Source: Gracilaria domingensis | Taxonomy: Eukaryota; Rhodophyta; Florideophyceae; Gracilariales; Gracilariaceae | Length of the DNA: 64,000 nucleotides | NCBI GenBank assembly: GCA_022539475.1 | Contig: VCMS01000141.1 | Location: 1-64,000 of the forward strand | Direction: 5' to 3' | In this document: positions 33,341 to 45,307 of the stretch, piece by piece | How positions within the stretch are numbered: the stretch's first letter is position 1 | Layout: every line of letters starts with the position of its first letter | The notes under the pieces: model-generated | Databases searched by the model: none | Told to the model about the DNA's origin: nothing | The model's input: the letters and a program-made list of their open reading frames with translations, nothing else | Made by a program: the position numbers and the translations under genes

Positions 33341-36082
33341 TTAAGAAAATTGACTTGCGATTGCAGAGATGTCCAAGTGGAATGCGGATGGCGTACATAG
33401 AGAGTGAACTTGGAGGTTCAGCAAAGCGAAATTTTGCACTTCAAACGCGCTCACAGACATGAAAAAAATTTTCTCTAGGGCTTGCGTGCCGTCAGAAGGC
33501 GCCACTCTGCAAGCCAGACGGCATGGAGTTGTCCACTGAAGCAGCGAAGAACACTCCAGCGTTGGCTGCCGATTCTCGTAGGATGCCAGTCGGCAAATTC
33601 GACGATCGTCCACAGGAGGCGCCCAAGCTTTGCACAAATACACGTGAATTCCACGGTGTGTACCGCGTTGTATAGGCACCCACTGTAACGGCATATGCGC
33701 TAAAACTGTCCACCGTCTACGCTTCCTATAGAACAGAACGGTAGATACAGAGAGATCATTGGCCAACCCAAGCACACATTCAATTCAGGCCCGGAGTCGA
33801 CGCTGTGGTTGTGCATAAAAGTGCCGGAGCAGTCGCCTCCCACTCAATTTTGGCCAGACCACTTTGAATACCTCCTCCCACCAATACATCTCAACCTTCC
33901 AATCTCTTCTTCCTTCTTCCTCCCTTTTGTGGTCTCAAACTTTCCCATATACCCTCCCTCCCAAATCTTCTTCTCTCTCATTCTCCTCTCTTGGCGGCTT
34001 GGTATCACCGCACTTTCACGCTCATTTACGCTCACACTGCCTCCCGTAAGGGCTCGTTCTGTGTGAGTCGGCAAAGCGTGCGCACTGCCCGGCTGTTGGG
34101 TTAGCCTTGTGCGGGCGCGACTCTGCCTTTCACAACCCGTTCTATTGGAACTCTTATCTCTACGTCTTTTTCTTGCTGGATTTTTTTGGCTGCTGTTGTT
34201 ACTGCTGTTGTTATGTCTCGTTTATTTTTGGTTGCTGTTCTCATTGTTGGTTCCCTGTTTTTTATCGTTTTGCGGTTTTCAGGGCCTGGACCTGTTCTCC
34301 TGCTTCTCGTCTCAGCCTTTCTCCCTGTCTTCACTGGTTCTTCCGTGTTCCGATTCAGTTCCTCACATTGTGTTGCATTGTAACTGTTATTGCTGAACAC
34401 ACTGTGTGATACGGGGTGAGGGTCCCATTTCTTACTGCCCTGAGGTAATCGTTCAAGAGTAAATTGTTCACAGCTGCTCTTTTGGTATTTTGTGTGAGTA
34501 TTATCTTTCAGATTGGCTCAATTTGGAACGAGAGATTTTGAAGCGACCTTGACGCTGAGATATACGTCCCTGCTCTCAGCAAAGGAGCCTATTGAGCGGC
34601 GAGAAGTTTGTTTCAACAACAAAGTTCATCAATATGATCTGTACTCAATCACGCTATCTTCGCACGAATGATTTCTGCTTGTGATCCACTGCAAAACGCC
34701 TACTGCAGTACCTGCTCAATTAGGATCACTGACGCTAAGGTCGGGCAAGGCCTCCAATGCAGCACTTACATCCTCCGATAGACCCTGAAAATAATGCACA
34801 ACAGCTTCGCGGCCAGCAAAAGCATTTTGAGGCCATGATCACAAGGCAAAGCGGAGTTAGAGTGATTTGAATGCATATCGTCGATCAGAACGTTGGCTGC
34901 CCTCAACGTCTTTGACAGCGCTGAATCTGAACCTGAAATCTTAGTCTTGAGCTTCTTTGTTTTGCGTGTATCTGATTCAAAATCAAGCTTTTGCCTTGCC
35001 TATACCGGCGTCTTGATCGTCAAAAACTTTGCCAGTACTCCAACGCAAGGAACACGGTTGTCTTTTTTCGTAGAAATCGAAACTGGGGCTGAAACCTCCC
35101 TCACGAACTTGTGCAAAATTAGGGCTGTGTTACCCTTGTCCCGTGCCCAGGCAAACCTTTCCGTCATTGAATATTCAATAACTCTTCTGTATCAAAGCAC
35201 TTTTCTTAGATGCTCAAGGCATTTTCAATGGATTGAAATTTTTAAAAAAATTGCTCTCAATAGAATTTCGTGGGATTTTGAAGCAATGAAGACATAATGA
35301 CGCACGACTTCCTCAAATGAAAATTGACAAAACAAAAAATGAAAATCGTATGATATTCGAACTATGTTTGACTTCACGAGTTTTCGCTGGAGTGGGACGC
35401 ATGGAATCTGATTCAATGCAATTGCGCGAGAAACAGAAGAAGCAAAAATACCTTTGAATTTACCATGTGTCTCTTAGTCACGAATTCTTTCGTGAAAACC
35501 GGGCAGTTCTGCAGAATGCAAAACAAAGCCATCCTTTTCAACTCCTTTGGACGTTTGCTGAGGGCCATTTCTACAAACCTGTAGTCCAAAGGGCACCGCT
35601 CACATCATGTCCAATTTCCAATGATATTTTGGGCTTGGATACATTGACATCCAGAAGCAACGAGCATTAATTTCAAACCAATTGACGTGAGCGGCAGTAG
35701 AGCTATTACCATAACCTCATGCCGCTTGACCCCGGCGAAAACTCTTGAAGTTGAATCGCATCAGATATGGGAATGATTCTCAATCTTGGACGGTCTTTTA
35801 TTCAGTAAACGATGACCAAAGTCATTCTGTTCTCATTAGCTCGAAATGCAATGAGAATCTAAGAAATTAATTGTTTTTAAAACAATTAAACCAATGAACA
35901 TACATTCAGCAATAAATGTTTTCTCTTCACATGATGAGAGACCAACGAAACATTAATGATTGAAAGTTCTACCTGGCGGCACGATCAGATTTTTTGAATC
36001 TCCTGGTGCCAAACTGAACAATGGGGTGCAAAGCGTATTTTGTACTGGCTGGAATTTGCGCGACCTCGATATTGTGAGACTA
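33341..36082. other. Unassigned interval with a pyrimidine-rich tract
   Basis: A CT-rich stretch (about 33840-34010) and a low-complexity TTG/CTG stretch (about 34140-34290) stand out. Open frames here are short or low-complexity. A faint minus-strand peptide near 34860-34740 (VVHYFQGLSEDVSAALEALP) resembles a gag-type helix, and this may be an old retroelement remnant. I could not define its ends. Confidence 0.35.
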
Positions 36083-36087
36083 ACAAG
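36083..36087. repeat. Target-site duplication of Gypsy-A, left (ACAAG)
   Basis: ACAAG directly precedes the left LTR and is repeated at 47857-47861 directly after the right LTR, the 5-bp duplication usual for Ty3/gypsy integration. Confidence 0.9.
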
Positions 36088-36941
36088 TGTAGAGCAAAAC
36101 GCCCTTCGTGGGGATGCACCGAGGTTTTTCTCATAGTTTGTTGATCCGTTACCGGCTTCAACACCTCATGTTATGAGAGTTTACTGTAGTGATGCCCCCA
36201 TTCTGGTGTATGCCTAGGAAGGGTAGTGTTTCTGCACACGTGTGCTGAGTTGGCCCGATGCTGGGTGCGCCGTGGCAAGCCTGCCACGGTTTCACACGTG
36301 TAGGATGGTGGCCGGGAACGCCGGATAGTTAAATATTTTTAATTGATATTTTCAAGCGCCATATATAGGTGCCGGCACTTGCCGCCTCTGTACCGGAAGT
36401 AAACCTCAAGGAGGCTTCTGGCTCTGAATTTCTTGCCGCTTATGAACGGTATTCGTCCCTAATCCGGCAAGCCGCCACAATTCCGGGCTAGTCATCCGAC
36501 CTTTACCACTGAGGAGTTCTAGACCGTCGTTACGGCATCTTTTTTGTTGTTTTATTGTTATTATTTCCGTCATACGGCTTCTATCGCTCTGCCCTGTTAT
36601 ACAGGTTTGACCCACATTTCCTGGGAATATTCCTCGATCTCGCGAGTCAGTGCACCGCTGCGCGGCTCGTTGGTTGCCCGTTTTGCCCAACACCATTGGT
36701 TTGGATATCTCCACTCGCTGTGGCTCGCCGGAACTAACCAGATTCTACGCCGATTCTACCCACCCCAACCTCCGGCTGCACGCCCAGGACGGGGCTGCCC
36801 GGATTTACACCCGGCCTGTGTCAGCCCTACCGGAGGGTTCTACCACCGACCATACCCCTATAGGGAGCGGGGCTCGAACACCGTGTAGGTGCGCTTTCCG
36901 CGACGCGGTCCTTGTTTGCCCACTCGTGGGATTGCACCACA
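36088..36941 (+). repeat. Gypsy-A left LTR
   Basis: It begins TGTAGAGC and ends GCACCACA (TG...CA). It holds a perfect 12-base palindrome GCACACGTGTGC (36234-36245), which contains a CACGTG core, and an 8-bp-arm hairpin at 36270-36289 (CCGTGGCA / TGCCACGG). A TATATA at 36362-36367 is a likely core promoter. The same signals are in the right LTR. Confidence 0.93.
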
Positions 36942-37105
36942 AACGGGTCTCCCGACTTAGAATCGGCTTTGTTGGCCAACATTTGTTGGAGTTGGTTCGT
37001 TTGCTTGGGGTCCAGATAGTTGGGAATATTTGTTCTTACGGTTCTTTCATTGCCCGTTTTCGGAAGTTGTTTTGGTTGCCAATTGACCGACTGTGTCGGT
37101 GAACG
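36942..37105 (+). other. Gypsy-A leader / primer-binding region
   Basis: This short leader sits between the left LTR and the gag-like frame. A stem-loop CCGA-CTTAGAA-TCGG lies at about 36953-36967. It looks like a tRNA anticodon arm, so priming by an internal tRNA segment is conceivable. No classical TGG-type primer site is obvious. Confidence 0.35.
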
Positions 37106-39114
37106 ATGTCGTCCCGTCGCAGGAGTGGCGCGCCACGTGCCGCCTCTGTGCCCGGTTGGTCCGGCTTGCCAGCAAGTCTGCCTCCGCTGCCAAAGGACAC
37201 CCTCGATGTCTCCGGTAATGGCGCTCCGAAACCGGCTTCCCGAGGCCTCCGTTCTGATAACGGGACCCCACCCACTCGTAGGCCAACTGAAACCGCACCT
37301 GCAGCTGATTCCGCCGCAGCAGTTGACCGTATGACGTCGTGGTCGGAGGAGTACACCCTCCGCGAATTAGAGGCTCAGGTTCGCATCCTGCAGAACTCCC
37401 AAGTGGGCCTCATCCAGGATATTACGAAACTCCGGCAACGGCTCGATGAAGCCGGTGTCCGGGATGTTCCGAGCGACGTCCTTGTTTTACTGTCTGATGT
37501 CAACCAGATTATGGACCACCGGCAGGTGTCGGCTGCCTTGCACGAGCAAGGTTCTGCACGCCTGGACCGCTTGGCTCCCGGTCTGGAAACGGTCGAGCAA
37601 ATCATCGTATCTGATGCTGTTGCGCCGGGAGCCCCGGTTTCTGAGGGTTCTCAGCACTCGCGCCGTTCCCGGGATCGTCCAGCAAGGAAGAAGGTCAAGG
37701 TTGAGTCTGACTCGTCTTCTTCGTCCTCTTCAGAAGAGGAAGCCCAAAATGTGGGATCTTCATCCGACTCGTCGCACAGCGAGTACGATCGCTCTCGCCA
37801 GCTTGCGTCCCGTTCGCGGGCTACTGAAGCCACTTCTGGTGTTGCACGAGGCCGTACGAAAGGACGGAGACATCTTGGATTAAAGAAATTGAAGCCGACG
37901 AATCTACTGTATCGGAAGTTACTATCCTACCGATACTATCGGCTTGAAGACACGACGCCACAGAGAACCCCACGTCGGACTGGCAAAGTGCGAAATCATC
38001 TGCGACAAATGGAGCTCACGCTAAAGACCCACAAGTTCTCTGGGGAAGATCCACTTCTTTTCTTGGATTTTCTTGGCTGCTTCGTGGCGGAAGCTGATGA
38101 CTTCGGATGAGCGAGGCACAGGCCTACATTGCGCTGCCGTACTTTTTGACGGGCGTAGCCGAAGATCAATTCAATTCGGTTCGTGGGTCGTCTCGCGCCT
38201 CCGAAGGAGAAGTTACGTGCTGGCCGGAGGCTGTACAATATCTCCTGCACTCTTGCGCGACAGGCAATGCGATACAGGGTGCTATACTCGCGCTGCGAGA
38301 CACGAATCAAGGAGCCGAAGAGTCGGAAACCGTTTATTCTACCCGCCTCAACAAGGCTTTCTACAGATGTGGCAACGTGTTCTCCGCAGCTGAGCGGTGT
38401 ACGATGTTTGTTGATGGCCTGAACCGATCAATTCGGACGTTGTTAGCGCGTTATCGGGAAAACAAACGCCGGATTACGTATCTGGAACTCGTACAATTTG
38501 CCCAAGCTGAGAGAGATGCAGCTCGCGCGCGCGCTGGTGTCAAGTGGTGCACGCGCCCCCTCCTTCATGTAGAAGGCCGGGACTCTTCTTTGCCTCTATC
38601 GCGAGATTCGGTTCAAGGGGGTCATGGCAACTTACACCTGTTACAGGCTGATGGCTCAATGCTGACTACGGAGTTGCCGTCAACGACGGAGCGGTCTACT
38701 GTTGACGTAGACCCCGCTCTGTACACCGGTCAACACGTTCCGGCTTTGCACGTGCCACACGCTGGTGGATATCGTAACCAACGCCATGGTTGGAGGGACC
38801 CCTATTCTCCACGACAGGAGCGCCGTCAGCCGAGTCCAGATCTTCTCCGGCACCTTATTTGCCACACCTGTTACAGGCATGGACACATCGCTCCGAATTT
38901 TTTAATGCCCACACGGGATATGGCAAAGATCGTGCTTCAAGATGAGTCGTTGACGCTCGCCGAGCGGGAACGTGTTCACGACAAATCGTACCTTCGTGCA
39001 AAGGCGGAGACTCAGCCTGAAAACCAGGACACGGTGCCATCGAATGGTGGAACTGTAGCCGCTCCTGTGGAATCGAAACCTCCGCAGATTGGCGGCGAAG
39101 CTCAGAAAAACTGA
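37106..39114 (+). pseudogene. Gypsy-A gag-like region
   Basis: The capsid-type region starts with a disordered Ser/Pro/Arg part, then a coiled coil (YTLRELEAQVRILQNSQVGL) and an acidic serine tract near 37700-37800. A helical capsid-like domain with LMLDFLG-type helices follows (about 38030-38560), and then a Cys/His knuckle-like segment (HLICHTCYRHGH, about 38855-38890). Its position before the protease and its composition support gag. It is treated here as a fossil and is broken. Confidence 0.7.
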
Positions 39115-39314
39115 GCATAGGAGCCTCCAGCAATAGAGAGGTGGCCCCAGCGACGGGGTCTAGCCCGCGTGAGGCTGAGAAGCCTCGCTCCCCGGTCACA
39201 ATCGTTTCGAGGAAGATGGCCACTACAGATGTGGACTCTGAGCACCTTGGTGTCTTGCGTCGCCCGTGGATACGGTCTAGGAACAGCCGGTCCCTGTATA
39301 GAGTCCTGGTCATG

Positions 39315-41670
39315 GCGAAACGAGAATACAAAGTTTACGCCGACCTAGGGGTTTCCGACCAGTATATGGTTCGGCAGATGTCCGTGCTCGATACAGGAGC
39401 TGGGCCAAACTTTTTGGTTAAGTCTATGATTCCGCCGCACTTGCGGTCTCGCGTTCGTGCGACGCCGCATATTGATATCGCGGATGCGAATAATCTGTTA
39501 CTCTCTACAGTGGGAGTGATAGACCTGCTTGTCAGGCTTGGCCACTACGTGGTGAAGCTCGATTTCTTGGTTTGGAAGCAGCTCGCTGCGTCGGTTATAC
39601 TCGGGTGTGACTTCTGTGACCGCTTCGTCGAATCAATTCGACCCCGGCGAAGAACCATCGAAATGGAAGATGGAACCATCGTACCGATCGTGCGGCGTCC
39701 CCTTCGACGGGCTTTGAAGAAGCAAGTTCCCTTGCCTGCTGCGCAGGAGCCTGCGGCTGATGAACGGAAGTCTACGAAGCTCCGAGTTGCTCGGTCTATT
39801 TGCATCCCGCCTGAATCGCACGTCTGGGTTACTGTAACATCTCCACAATGTGGCTTAAAAACGGTGCAACCGTTGCCTGCGTTACAGGAAAAGTATCAGC
39901 TCGCCCTGGCTAACGGGATTGTTTTTGTTGAACCCAAGAAACCTTTTCAGGTGTTGGTTGCGAACTTCAGCCGTTTCCTTCCATGGTTGGTGAGGAGCCA
40001 AGTTATTGGATCATTGCTCCCGCACCTTGCGGCTATAGTGCCTACTCAGTTTTCTATGGACGACGTTCTCGGAATCCTCGAAGCTGAGGAGGGGGAGGCG
40101 GAATGGAACAATTCCGAACCGAATACTGGACCGAATACTCCGTCGCGAGATGCTAAGCCGTCTTCGTCGGAAGCGAATGACCGCAGCCTGTCGAAGGAAG
40201 CAATGCCGACCTCGTCAGACAGTAATGATAAGGACCTGAGTGCTGCTGATACGAAGGATAAGGCAGTACAGGAGCTCGATTCCTTGGACTTCAGTCATGT
40301 TCCAGAGACTCACCGCGATAAATTGCGGCATATGCTCCAAGAGTTCACGCCCATGTGGGATGGTTCCCTCGGAAAGATTGGTATTACCGAACATCGGATT
40401 GATTTGCTACGGAATACTCGGCCCATTTCAGAGCACCATTACAGGACAGGACCGACAGCTCGGGAAGGGGAGAAGGCTCAAGTAGAGAAGATGCTCCGCG
40501 CTGAGTTATTGAGCAGGCTCAGTCACCATGAGCACGCCGGTGGTGCTCGCGCCCAAAGCTGATGGGTCTTGGCGCTTTTGCATCGACTACCGCAAGGTAA
40601 ACGCGGCTACAGTCAAGGATGTGTAGCGACGAATGGATGAATACATCGATTCATTCGGCGACGCGAAAGTTTTTACAAACCTAGACGCGAATTGGGGCTA
40701 TTGGCAAGTTCCCGTGAGGGCTGAAGATCGTGACAAGACAACCATCGTTTGTCATGAAGGATTATACCGATTCAATCGGATGCCCTTTGGGTTAACGAAC
40801 GCGCCAGCCACATTCCAACGTGCTGTGGACATTTTGCTTGCCCGCTTCAAGTGGAAGATTTCCCTGGTTTACCGGGATGACATCATTGTCTACTCCAGCA
40901 ACCTGGAAGAGCACTTGACCCATGTACGGGATGTGATGCGAGTCCTACGAGATGCAGGCATTACACTCAAGCTGAAGAAGTGCGAGTTCTTTACCGAAAC
41001 CGTCAGATATCTCGGCCATGTCATCCGTCCTGGACTGCTATCCATCGACGAAGCACGTTTGAAGTGCCTCAAAGAGGCTAAGCACCCGCAGACGCAGACT
41101 GAACTCAGATCTTTTCTCGGCTTGTGCAATGTTTACCTCCGCTTCATTCCGAACTTCGTGGATATCGCTGCAGCTCTCAACGAACTTCTTCGCAAGGGAC
41201 ATCCAGTACAACTGGAAACGTTCGACGACCGCCAGGCTGCGGCTTTTTCATCGCTCGTTGATGCGGTGACATCGCCACCTATTCTATCCCTACCCAGGGC
41301 TGGTTTGCCGTATGCGATCGATACGGATGCGAGCGACTACCAAGTTGGCTGCGCTCTTTTCCAGACTACAGAGAATGGCGAACGACTCCCAATTGGGTAT
41401 TGGTCAAGAAGCCTCAACGTTCACGAGGGGAATTACTCGGTATCCGAGAAGGAGTGCTTGGCAGTTGTCTGGGCATTACAGACACTGCGGCCCTATCTTA
41501 TGGGAACTCGCTTCATTGTTCATACCGATCATTCGGTCTTACGCTGGCTACTCTCTATAGCAGAGCCATCTGGCCACTTGATGCGGTGGAGACTTCGCTT
41601 GTAGGAATTCGACTTTGAAATCCGCTACAAGAAAGGACTCCTGAACACTCAGGCTGATGCACTTTCCCGC
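39315..41670 (+). pseudogene. Gypsy-A protease, reverse transcriptase and RNase H region
   Basis: An aspartic protease active site (VLDTGAGPNFLV) lies near 39388-39425, followed by a proline/serine-rich linker. Reverse-transcriptase blocks follow at about 40560-41150 ([11 protein letters not shown], then FGLTNAPATFQRAVDILLAR, then LRSFLGLCNVYLRFIPNF). RNase H of the Ty3 type (AIDTDASDYQVGCALFQ, and SEKECLAVVWALQTLRPYL) covers about 41300-41670. This order is standard Ty3/gypsy pol. The region is a broken fossil. Confidence 0.9.
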
Positions 41671-42059
41671 TTGGAAACAGCGGCTGAAGCTACGCCAGTC
41701 GGTGACCTGGAAGTACCGTGCTTCCTCGCGGAAGACGGCTCGGGCGATGCCGATGAAGATTCGGAAGGATGGGAGATCTACGATGCTGTCTTAGCAGTAT
41801 CAGAGACGCGCCCAGAATCGGGTTCTTTCGTACTGATCAAGCCGGAAGAACTCATCAGGGAGCAGCACACGGACCGTTTTTGCACGGAGATTCGTAGCCG
41901 TCTGAACGGCGGAGCACGACTGCTTTTCGTCGAGAACGACCAAGGATTCCTCATCCAAACTGTCGGACACAGGCCACAGATTGTGGTTCCGCACTCCCTT
42001 CAGTCACGAGTACTGCATCTGTCGCACTATGCGAAGCTCTCAGCCCACCCTGGTGGCAG

Positions 42060-44571
42060 GAAATTGTACTAAACCCTGAGAAAGGACTTCTACTGGCCAG
42101 CGATGGCTTTCGACGCGTATGCCACTGTTCGTGGATGTTCTGATTGCGCAAAGAACTGCGTCAAACTGCAGAAGTACTCCAAGAAGTTGGTACTCTTCCC
42201 TGCTAGGGCTCCACTCGAATTCGTGGCTATTGACTTGCTCGGTGAGTTTGTTCGCACCCGTCAGGGAAACCGGTTTCTACTGGTGATCACCGACCGCTTT
42301 TCTAAGCTGGTGCGGACTGTGCCTTTGAAGAAGGTTACCGCCAGTGCGGTCGCCCAAGGTTTCGTTACACACTGGGTTTTTGTCTACGGACCGCCGATTG
42401 ATTTGTTATCGGATAATCGACCGCAGTTCGCGGCTAAGTTCTTTCAAGACGTTTGCCGCATCTTGCGGATTCAAAACTGGTTCACGACAACATATCATCC
42501 CCAGAGTAGTGGGCAGGTTGAACGCTTTAACCGCACAATGCTCAATGCATTACGGACATTCGTTGCCGAGCATCCGTCGGAATGGGATCAATACACCGAT
42601 GCGGTGACGTATGCCTACAATACGCAGGTCCATCGTACTACTCAGATCTCGCCGTTCGAGCTTGTGCTATCAAGCGTTCCACCGTCGGTGGTCATCGAGC
42701 CACAGCCAGTATTGGAAAAATTACCCTCGCCTCGCCTCCATAGGGACGCGTGGAAGGGATGGCTCACGAAGATTATTCCTACGGTTAGGCAGAATATCGC
42801 TAAGGCACAAGCCGCCTACAAGCGAAATTTTGACGCGAGAGTGCGCAAACATGCCCCTCCGATCAGGGAAGGTAGCTATGCCTTCATACGCAAGGAATAC
42901 TACAATTCCGAGAAAGAGAGGCGCCACAAGCTTTCTTCTATCGCGGATGGTTCCAACCGGGTCATTTCAGTTACCAACACTACAATTGTCCTTGACGTCA
43001 AGGGAGAGCACGAGCATTTTTCGCGGAATCGCGTAACGCCTGCACCAACGCCTGCTTCTCAGGAAACGCAACCGGAAACGCCGGACACCGTCACGCTTAC
43101 TGTGGAACCAGCCACCGAAGCGGGAGCGCGCACTTCGCTGTCCCTATTGCCGCATCCCAACCGCGGACTTGCTGATTTGCCGGCTAAGCCGGAATCTAAC
43201 CAGTCAGTCTCTGCTGCCGTTCACGTACGCACGCGGATACTGGCCTCTCCGGGGATACTTATCACCACCCCCGACGTTCCAACTGAGGAGGGGGAGGAGG
43301 AGGCAAATCCCTCGCTTTCATTGTCGCTATCGTCGACGGAATCGCCGTTGCAGGCCTCAATGTCGCACGCAAGTCGTGCTGAACGCGCGAGGACACTCGA
43401 CGCACAGCCGAACAATCGGAAAGACGCGAACAACGCGCAGTTATCGCGGAAGCCTGAGGAGGAACGCACCACTTCGGTGGAGCACAAAGCCGGACACCCG
43501 GAAGAGTACCAGAGTGTAGCTGCTGCAGGAGGCGACGCTTTGCCGGCGGATTGTAGTGTACTGTTGTCACAGACGGAAGGACAGGAGCCAGCGCCAGCTG
43601 TGCAGCGTGAGACCAGTACGCCGGAAAAGAGTGTCGCAGACACAGCAACAGCCACGTCAAAGGCGGAACATACCCGCTCGCCGCAGCCCGAGCCCGACAG
43701 CGGTAGCGCACCTGTGCTGAAGATAGCCGGAAGTCCGGAAGAGAAGTTAGTCAAAAAAGACCGTGCTGTTACGGCATACCTGACTTCGGGAGATCTCAGT
43801 GAAGCATCGAGTGATGAAGCCGTTGAAAACACGGAGGAAACCGCCGATATGGCGAGCCGATACGCCACAGTAAGTGGGAAGGAGCACAACGCTGCACACG
43901 CGCGCACATTGCGTCAAGTGTCTGGCTTCGCCAGCGATCCGCCTCCAGTGGAGGACAACAGCACACGAGTCGGACACGTGCCTGCTGTAAAGCTTGCGGC
44001 CGCCGAAAACGGAAATTCCGAATGCGAATCGGCAACGCACAGCCGTACAACCGCGCAGGCCTCATCACCAGCAGTGAGTGGCGAAACGCCGCCACGGCGC
44101 GCCCAACAGCACCACTCGCAGGCGCACCGCAAGCCCGACCGTTCACCCTCACGACCGGAGATCCCGCCGGAACGCCGGAAGCTCGCTGTTCGAGAAGACC
44201 AAAGTAAAGTCACAGCCCGACAACACGGGGAGGAGAGCCACAAATCTGGAAGCCTGAAAGACAGTAAAGAACCATCGTTATCAGGACCACCTGGCGTACA
44301 GAACGCACTGCCGTCAGGACGGAAGCCGTTTGGCAGCGATGCCCACGACGGGAAAGCAATCAACGACACCTCAGAAGAGGGCACAATACCCGAACCGCAC
44401 ACTGAGCGGCGTGTCCTCGACAGGGAGTACGTTATGGACCGTCTGATTAGTCACGGCTCCGCCTCTGATAGAGAGCTACTGTATCGAGTCCGTTGGTACG
44501 GCTGTCCTTCTTCGAAAAACACACATGAGCCTATCGAGCATTTGCCTCGCTCTAAGGTCCTACAGTACTAG
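42060..44571 (+). pseudogene. Gypsy-A integrase with long linker and chromodomain
   Basis: The zinc-binding start (HYAKLSAHPGGRK onward, CSDCAKNCV) and DDE core (FVAIDLLGEFV, DLLSDNRPQF, SSGQVERFNR) cover about 42060-42620. A C-terminal DNA-binding segment runs to about 43030. Then comes a roughly 450-residue disordered Pro/Ser/Glu-rich linker. A chromodomain-like ending follows at about 44420-44571 (YVMDRLISHG, LLYRVRWYGC, THEPIEHLP). Chromodomains direct integration to marked chromatin. The distance between integrase and chromodomain is unusually long. Confidence 0.85.
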
Positions 44572-44586
44572 CGTCGCACACGGACA

Positions 44587-45307
44587 CCGGTACCGGCTAC
44601 GCTGGACAAAGTCCAAGTGGGTTGACCACCCACAACTTATGAGTTATGCCGTCTCAGACGGAATATGCCGCTTCACGCGGATGAGATTGCATCATGCAAA
44701 ACGTGCCGCTTCACGCGGATGCAACGACGTTGATACTAACAAGCCGCCCTAGGTGGACGCTACTGAAAAGCAGCAACATTCCGCTCTATGCGGACAGTCT
44801 CTGTCTGAACAGACCAGCCGCGAAACGCGGAAGCCACTTACAGTGGAGAAGAAGATGAAGAAGAAAGAAGCCTAAGAAGAATGAAAAGAAGCCATGACAC
44901 TGGAAGGAAGACTAAGAAGTCTTATCGCTACAGCCGCTTCTGCGGAGAGTTACCCCTCTCTTGTGGGCCACTCGTAACAGCCTCGAACGAGGCATTGCCC
45001 CCTGAGAAAGGGGAGAACAAGAAGAAAATTTTGAGCCAAGCCAGCAAGGCTGGAGAAGGTTACCTCTAACTATTGAGTTTGACCCTCATCATCGGGGTCT
45101 ACTACAGACTACTGCAGCCCATCAGGGATCTCGACCTGGAGAATTACACGCCGGACGGTCCAGTACCTGGGGTGCCCCACTACCGGGAGCCCCGGAGAAG
45201 CGCTGTGCCGCTATCGCTTGCAATTCCGACTCGTCGGTCACCGTATCGGGAACGGCCACTCCCACGCCTCGAAGGAAGTCGTGAATGACCGCCGCTCACG
45301 AAGTGAG
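44587..45307. repeat. Dense array of about 25 perfect micro-hairpins
   Basis: Short inverted repeats with 3-6 bp perfect stems and mostly 1-7 base loops follow each other almost without gap. Examples: GGACAAAGTCC (44604), CCGTCTCAGACGG (44649), TTGCATCATGCAA (44687), CAACGACGTTG (44722), GACAGTCTCTGTC (44793), GTCTGAACAGAC (44803), CCGCGAAACGCGG (44818), CCACTTACAGTGG (44834), GCCTCGAACGAGGC (44980), CCAGCAAGGCTGG (45041), CCGGGAGCCCCGG (45183), CCGACTCGTCGG (45226), CTCACGAAGTGAG (45295). Stem sequences differ, so it is an array of structures rather than of one repeat unit. It lies between the chromodomain and the antisense region of Gypsy-A. The function is unknown. Confidence 0.85.

Noticed and set aside
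33341-33775. 144-codon minus-strand frame
   Set aside because: Composition looks random and no motif is visible.
34101-34430. Three overlapping open frames of about 65-100 codons
   Set aside because: They arise from TTG/CTG low-complexity sequence, which is open in every frame.
36544-36888. Open frames inside the Gypsy-A LTRs (also 47459-47803)
   Set aside because: Present in both LTRs only because the LTRs are duplicates; overlapping in several frames with no protein-like pattern.
36942-36975. Possible tRNA gene
   Set aside because: Only an anticodon-arm-like stem-loop is visible; acceptor and T arms are missing. It is more likely a primer-binding or chance hairpin.
43221-43907. 228-codon minus-strand frame opposite the Gypsy-A linker
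   Set aside because: Shadow of the Pro/Ser/Glu-rich sense frame.
44667-44721. Direct repeat or CRISPR-like array (GCCGCTTCACGCGGATG twice)
   Set aside because: Only two copies with no regular spacers; it belongs to the hairpin array of differing stems.
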